A DNA stretch of 64,000 nt from Macrotrachela quadricornifera (taxonomy: Eukaryota > Rotifera > Eurotatoria > Philodinida > Philodinidae), in assembly GCA_022393335.1 (NCBI GenBank), contig JAJEKB010021303.1, positions 1,046,556 through 1,110,555 of the forward strand, given 5' to 3'. The position numbers and the translations under genes are program-made. Below, piece after piece: positions 58,668 to 64,000 of the stretch (positions within the stretch are counted from its first letter, which is position 1; each line of letters starts with the position of its first letter). The notes under the pieces were generated by a model. The model made no database searches and was not told the origin of the DNA. It saw nothing but the letters and a program-made list of their open reading frames with translations.

Positions 58668-59411
58668 TTAGTTGTCGAAAACAGTCATACCTTTCACTTT
58701 AGTATTGAAGTAAATTTTGGATGTTCGTAATGTACTTATTCGATGAGTGTACATTTGTCCTGCACTATCGTCATATATTCCATCACACACGCGACACATC
58801 ATTTCTTCAACACTTAAATTTGATTCGGAGATATGCTTAAGTAGATGATAAGTGAAGAGACCATGACGATTATCTCGAGATCTATCAAATGTTTTCTGAT
58901 CAGGGCCGCAAGCAAAGACGATTAAAGAGCCTGCTACTCCTTTTATTGGCGTAATATTTTCAAAATTTGATTCCTTGTAAGGGTTCTTAGCTTGAACACG
59001 GATGCGACAACAGTCGAGTAGAAAGACGATTGTAAATGGTTTTTTCTTTTTCATTGACTCGATTGTGGTCTGAACGGAAACAGCACGACTTTGGTGCCTT
59101 TCAGGTTCGTCAATAAGACATTGATTGTCGGTAGGAATGAGATAATTTTGATAATCCCATTCTGTGCCATGACCAGAGAAGAAGAAAACAATAAAATCAT
59201 CTTCTACAATTTTTTTTACGAAATTTATTACAATATCTGTCATTTCGTTGTACTTTAAATTAAAGCCGATCATAACTTCGAAGCCCATTTGCTGCAATTT
59301 TTTGCCGACATCTTCAGCGTCATTTTTGCACCGCTGTAATTCCTCCACTTCATAGTCATTGTTACCGATAAGAAGAGCTCGCTTAGTTTGTGATGACATC
59401 GCAGTAGCCAT
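58668..59411 (-). CDS. Intact caspase-fold peptidase (C14-like), 247 aa
   Basis: Single exon on the minus strand. The ATG at 59411 is the first in frame after a TTG. The core order is caspase/metacaspase-like: KRALLIGNNDY at residues 10-20 (first strand), NDAEDVGKKL at 30-39, DDFIVFFFSGHG at 71-82 with catalytic His81, and FTIVFLLDCCR at 126-136 with catalytic Cys135 (second Cys of DCCR). Then come GSLIVFACGPDQ (161-172) and GLFTYHLLKHI (184-194), the usual p10-like strands and helix. No prodomain is present. Peptidases of this clan cleave after acidic or basic residues; the pocket cannot be judged here. It differs from the dead copy at 1673-2065 in being full-length. No poly(A) signal is obvious. 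A Helitron-like element lies about 255 bases upstream. Confidence 0.9.
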   Translation of the reverse strand: MATAMSSQTKRALLIGNNDYEVEELQRCKNDAEDVGKKLQQMGFEVMIGFNLKYNEMTDIVINFVKKIVEDDFIVFFFSGHGTEWDYQNYLIPTDNQCLIDEPERHQSRAVSVQTTIESMKKKKPFTIVFLLDCCRIRVQAKNPYKESNFENITPIKGVAGSLIVFACGPDQKTFDRSRDNRHGLFTYHLLKHISESNLSVEEMMCRVCDGIYDDSAGQMYTHRISTLRTSKIYFNTKVKGMTVFDN

Positions 59412-59666
59412 CAATTTATAATTTTTTTGCCAATTTAATAGTAAAATAGAACCTTCAAGGAAAAAGAATACATTCTAGAACTAAATAAGCTTGTTCGTAT
59501 AGATAATTTTAACCTTTTGAGTATTAAGAATCCAAAAAAGTTTCGTTTTTCCTTTTATATTTTCTTTTTTTATATACCAAAAACCATATATGCTACTTCA
59601 GTTAACTCATAGCTTTATATCTATCTGCCTTATATGTATCAATAGAGAGTTACAGAGCTTGAAATA

Positions 59667-60135
59667 TCTATATTATAATGTTCAGTGCGTGTCTGTCTAT
59701 TACCGGGTCAAAAAAACATCATGTTTCTTTGATCCATAGGTCAAAAAAAATATGGTTTTAGATTGCCCCTAGGAGTCAAAAAACATGGTTTCAGGTTGCC
59801 CCTAGGGATAAAAAAAACATGGTTATAGCTCGAGCTCTAGAGCAAAAAATAGGCTTGGCTATCTTCTTCTATATAATAATGTTAAGTGTCTCTGTGTGTG
59901 TTACCAGGTTAAAGGAACAGGAGTGATGATAGAGATGAGATCAAAGGAGCATATAATTGTTTTCAAAGAAATTTTTTATATTTGTTACCTTTAAATAAAT
60001 TGAATATCATGCAATAACCTTTGTTTCAGAACCGAGGTAGAGTTCTAAAAGTATCTTTAAGAATTCTCTCGCCATCTGAAAAGATTTTCTTCACATAGTG
60101 AAAGCGGCCGTGCAGTATGCACGGGTTTACACTAG
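59667..60135 (+). mobile_element. Helitron-like element (469 bp), non-autonomous
   Basis: The 5' end is TCTATATTATAATGTTCAGT then GCGTGTCTGTC. The 3' end has the GC-rich hairpin CCGTGCA-GTA-TGCACGG (60108-60124) followed after 7 bases by CTAG at 60132-60135. The element lies between a host A and a host T, with no target duplication, as Helitrons do. A second, similar 5' end (TCTATATAATAATGTTAAGT then GTCTCTGTGTGTG) occurs at 59868, so the copy has tandem 5' ends. Between them are three repeats of the type GGTCAAAAAA...CATGGTTT...TTGCCCCTAGG. No Rep/helicase is coded. Confidence 0.85.
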
Positions 60136-63050
60136 TGAATTATATTCCTAGCAAGTAAAAAGCTAGTGATCTGTTAAAATTTAGAATATTCTATGTATTT
60201 GCTTCGTGCTATCTTTATAACTCATATGGTAATCAACCATCATCTAAACAAACTTAGGTGTACAAGTTGTTTCTTCCATCATAGACATTAGATTTCATGA
60301 TAATGACAATGAAGACTGCATATGAAAAATATCTTTGGAAAAAATAATGATGCAGATAAAATCTATTCTAACAAGCGTCAAAACAGTAGCATATTCAACA
60401 CATGTACTCATTTCGCTTTTGTTTTTAGAATAATTTGTTTAATTAATTCTGAATGGAAAAGTAGTCGATTTGTTGCTTTGCTACACCTGTCATCACTCTT
60501 TGAAAATTTTAATTTATCTCAATTGATACCGCTGTCATCAACCGTTGTTGAACATCTTAGTTTTCGACTCTGATAGTCAAAAGAGTTAAACAATCTTAGG
60601 TTCTATCGTCAATAAAGGACAAAAGTTACAATACATTAATCCATCACTGATTCAAACATTGGCTTATATATAGAGTTTTGAAGATAAATAATTTACTTTG
60701 TCACTCTATTTGAGATATCTACAAGAGGGTGAAAACAACTGCTGTTCGAATTTTTCAGATTTTTTTTACTTGAAATGATGAACATTAAAAATTTTTCTAT
60801 TGATAGATTATACATAGTAGAGTGTACGGCTATAGTAATGGCTACAAAATACATTTTTAAGTAAAGTGATAATTGATCGTCATTTTTGTATCTAACTGTG
60901 GTAGAATTTTATAAACTCTAATGAACTATTGTGTCAAATGTAGCGGCTGTTCGAGGTTTTACAAACCTTAATGTACTGATTTAGAGCTGTGATTTTAAGC
61001 ATTGAGTTAGGTATGAAATTTGATATCTTAGAAGCTAATCGGGGCACTAAACATCATAGTTATTCGGGGTTTATCACACATCGCGAATTTTTGCGACTCA
61101 TTTGCATATAAAGTTCGCTATTACCAAACATATTTTTAAAAATTTTCTGATTGACTGCTGTAACAAGACGACTTTGAACTGATGGAACTCTTCAGAAGTT
61201 CATTGCACAGCTTCTCGAAGCATATTCTACTTCAACTTTTTGCAAACTTCAGATAAGTCTGATAAACTTGAGTCTAGTTTGTTAACCTGGAGTACTTATA
61301 ACAAACTGGGCTAAAAGAAAATCTCAGATTTCATCAGTTATATAAAACTACAAAAGTTAGATTATTTATTCTTTTTTTTTGAAAATCATTTTGTAATGTA
61401 TTCGAAAAATACTGCAGTTTCACATTATTTTTAAAAACTGAATAAATTGTCTGACTCAAAAACTTAGTTAAAACCGCGCTTCATCTAAAGCTTTTCTCAA
61501 CATTTTTTTCTTGAAAAGTATGCACCAATCAAGAGCTGGTTAATGAAATTAGCATAAAAACTCTTGGTTGTTTCTTCCATGAAGGATAAAACAAGGTTAT
61601 TGAACGCTTATTGACTCAAAGAATAAAACATCTTTTTGTCAGTGTTATAATCCTAGGCTACTATATATAATTTATCAATAAAAAATTTTTACTATTCATC
61701 ACTTCAAGTAGAAGAAGCCTGGAAAATTCTAGCAGTTCTTTTGTGCACTCCACTTTACTTCAACCACTATAGTATTAACTTTTACAAAAAATCTATCGTC
61801 TAAATTCAATTATTAAGAATTGCAACACTATTTACAGCATACCCGAATTCTGTTGAAAGAATACAAAAACCTCGTGAAATGCTACTATATTGTTTGTTTC
61901 ATTTAATTTCTTTATATCTTTGGCTTTAATATATTAGAGAAGCTATTTTTACCGGTATAATCCTGAAATCTTTAGAAATCAACACAAGAATTTATTGAAA
62001 GTCGAAGGGTATGAGTTAAATGTTCTACATGTTTGATTGCCATCGAGTTACTCAGTTTCAGAAATACAATAGGTTCGATATTTGATCATCAATACTATTG
62101 TCGAATTTTTTTGTTAAATATCAATGGCAATTTTATAAATAACTTTTCACTATTAATAAAGCTTTCGACACATTAGAATACCCCCCTTAGAGAAACGAAG
62201 CAAAATACAGTTTAAAAGACCCCTCTGAAAATAGATTTTTTTAATAATTCCTAAAACTTTTTGATTTTTTAGCATTTATGTACAGGTTAATATCTAAATT
62301 ATTTTATTCTAGACAATATTTTACTTTCCTCGTCTTAGCAGCGTGTCAGCCCTCGGTTGGACAGGTTACGAAGAAAAGCTAATAGGAAAGAACAAGTAAT
62401 AAATAAAACTTTTTTTCTATATTACATAGGGTGTCTTGAGATCACTTTAATGCTCCTTTTGCATCGTGTTGTGAACAAGTCAGTTAGATATTCTCCCTGA
62501 AAATATTCGTTTCAACAGTCACAGGACCTAGTTGATGCGGTGCGCATTCAAAACGGTTGCACATGAAGAAATCTTTCTGAAATAAGAATACCTTCGGATA
62601 AAACCTGATGTCCATCACTTAATACTTCGCTTCGTTTACACACTTTCTTCTGGAATTTTCAGCACGTTCTCATCATGGAAGATCTCATTTATCATGTGGA
62701 AAAATATATTTCTAAGAAAATGCAACGAGACACGTTTTATGAAATATCCCCGTTATGTCTGAGGACATATTTCTTTTTACATAAAGATGCCAAGGTGCTT
62801 TTCAACACAGACACAGAAGATTCTAAAATCATTCTTAACATGTATTCAACTGATCCTTTTCTGCAAATTGTTTCTTTTAACATGACCGTATTCATTTCAA
62901 TTAGCTAGACACTAATAACTATGCTGATAATACTTTTCATTTTGAACCAGTTCTATTTATGCGAGCCAATTCTCAACATAAGCAACTAAATTAAATAACT
63001 TTCACAGAAAAATATAAATCTTCTTACTTACTTTAAGTGATTTATACTCT
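60136..63050. other. Intergenic, no secure gene
   Basis: AT-rich spacer. Frames at 60322-60573 and 62675-62908 start at ATG but show no domain, splice context or strong codon bias. Confidence 0.4.
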
Positions 63051-63269
63051 CAGACAAAAGTCTTTCCCCTCTTTATTTTAATGCTATCATACTTTGCATC
63101 AAATTTATGGTCAAATAAAGAGGAGACATATGAGTTTTATTTCAGTGTGATGTATACTATTTTGAAATAAAACTCTTATATCATATCTTTGCTCGGCTAT
63201 AAATTTGAAGCAAAGTATGGTATTATAGAAACAAAGGTGAGGGAGGGAGAGAAGACTTTTATCCAACTG
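63051..63269. mobile_element. Small foldback MITE (~219 bp)
   Basis: CAGACAAAAGTCTTTCCCCT then CTTTATTTTAATG at the left matches, inverted, CAGTTGGATAAAAGTCTTCT then CTCCC at the right. Inward, CATACTTTGC(A/T)TCAAATTTAT is shared on both arms, and TTTTATTTCA/TGAAATAAAA lies near the centre. Confidence 0.7.
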
Positions 63270-63360
63270 TGTAGTTGTATAGAACATAAATAACACAAGT
63301 GATAGATCGTATGTTTTAGAAAAAATAGTGCTATTATAGATAGCACCAAAATTTTGGGAT

Positions 63361-63600
63361 ATGCTGTCTGTTTTGTTTCAAGAACATTCTTCTAACCAAC
63401 AATTGATTTCTTTTTTTTGCATAAAAATTTTATCTGAATCCTTTCCATTGTATGAGCGCGGTATAAGCAAAATAAGCACATTTACTAACGATGTATTGGA
63501 TAAAAAAGAGTTGAAATTAGGATTTTCCGATGAGATCGCTAAAAACGCTGACTTTTTTAGGGACATAATAGAAGACCCCTTTGTAATCTGTGGACGATAA
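63361..63600 (+). other. Short frame running into a tandem repeat
   Basis: A 79-codon frame begins at ATG 63361 and ends with TAA inside the first unit of the 39-bp repeat (63598-63600). It has no recognised domain. The 39-bp unit is a multiple of three and contains the stop, so each added unit lies beyond the frame. Probably not a gene, or a truncated one. Confidence 0.2.
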
Positions 63601-63740
63601 GACAGAATAGAAGACCCCTTTGTAATCTGTGGACGATAAGACAGAATAGAAGACCCCTTTGTAATCTGTGGACGATAAGACAGAATAGAAGACCCCTTTG
63701 TAATCTGTGGACGATAAGAAAGAATAGAAGATCCTCGGTC
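63562..63740. repeat. 39-bp tandem repeat, 4 copies
   Basis: Units begin at 63562, 63601, 63640 and 63679 with GACA(T/G)AATAGAAGACCCCT then TTGTAATCTGTGGACGATAA. Copies 2-4 are practically identical, which indicates recent amplification or an assembly echo. Confidence 0.95.
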
Positions 63741-64000
63741 TTCTAGTGTGTCGAAGACTTTAGTTATCGAGTTCGGATTTTAACCATTTAATAGGGCAAC
63801 GCAGAGACTGTTTGGCTGTCTACAAATTATTGTGATCAAAGAAGTGTTCTGCCTGTCTTTGCAAATGAATAATTTTCTTGATACATCATTCCCAGTTTCT
63901 CGAACAATATAGATTCAAAATATACTAGAATCTAGCCCAAGCCTTGCCTTATACGTCATAAAATTCTCATATCATTAGATCTTTTCCTTAAAAGGTAACA

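Overview
This is AT-rich (about 30% GC by eye) nuclear eukaryotic DNA. It carries small genes with short introns (about 55-70 bp, GT...AG), AATAAA poly(A) signals and one 400-base scaffold gap. Several things point to a rotifer, most likely a bdelloid such as Rotaria or Adineta: an R-S-E type ADP-ribosyltransferase copy, a six-blade NHL protein, two caspase-fold genes, a tiny hydrophilic LEA/SMP-like protein, and many small TIR elements and foldbacks. This assignment is an inference from gene content; nothing in the sequence names the species.

Layout. From 1 to 16 kb is the gene-bearing part: a dead caspase-like copy (1.7-2.1 kb), a two-exon 65-aa hydrophilic protein (3.9-4.2 kb), a two-exon EF-hand protein with a good TATA box (6.9-7.4 kb), a three-exon single-pass membrane protein (8.7-9.4 kb), tRNA-Glu(UUC) on the minus strand (11.2 kb), a small hydrophobic ORF (12.0 kb), and an intronless 506-aa tail-anchored protein of unknown function (14.4-15.9 kb). 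From 16 to 31 kb is gene-poor, apart from one candidate terminal exon (20.2 kb). It is filled with foldback and inverted-repeat elements, including a 1.46 kb near-complete hairpin (24.9-26.4 kb). At 31.5-32.3 kb (minus) lies an ADP-ribosyltransferase gene broken by a one-base frameshift and lacking its first catalytic residue. At 38.7-39.6 kb (minus) lies an NHL beta-propeller gene.

From 40 to 52 kb is a repeat domain: degenerate GGATCCTG/ATTCTG motifs, a segmental duplication, and a 2.87 kb element built from inverted 67-bp minisatellite arrays. At 54-56 kb is a hAT-type element with a perfect 8-bp target duplication that carries a second hAT-like element and a long palindrome inside it. An intact caspase-fold gene (58.7-59.4 kb, minus) has a Helitron-like element just upstream (59.7-60.1 kb). 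The last kilobase holds a small MITE and a 39-bp tandem repeat.

The genes do not form a pathway. The strongest theme is non-autonomous DNA transposons whose two arms are long, nearly self-complementary, or built from inverted tandem arrays. If transcribed, these would make dsRNA. Terminal structures and target duplications seen directly support hAT (TCAGTGCT and TTTTCATA duplications), Tc1/mariner-like (TA duplications) and Helitron (TC...hairpin...CTAG, inserted A|T) groups.
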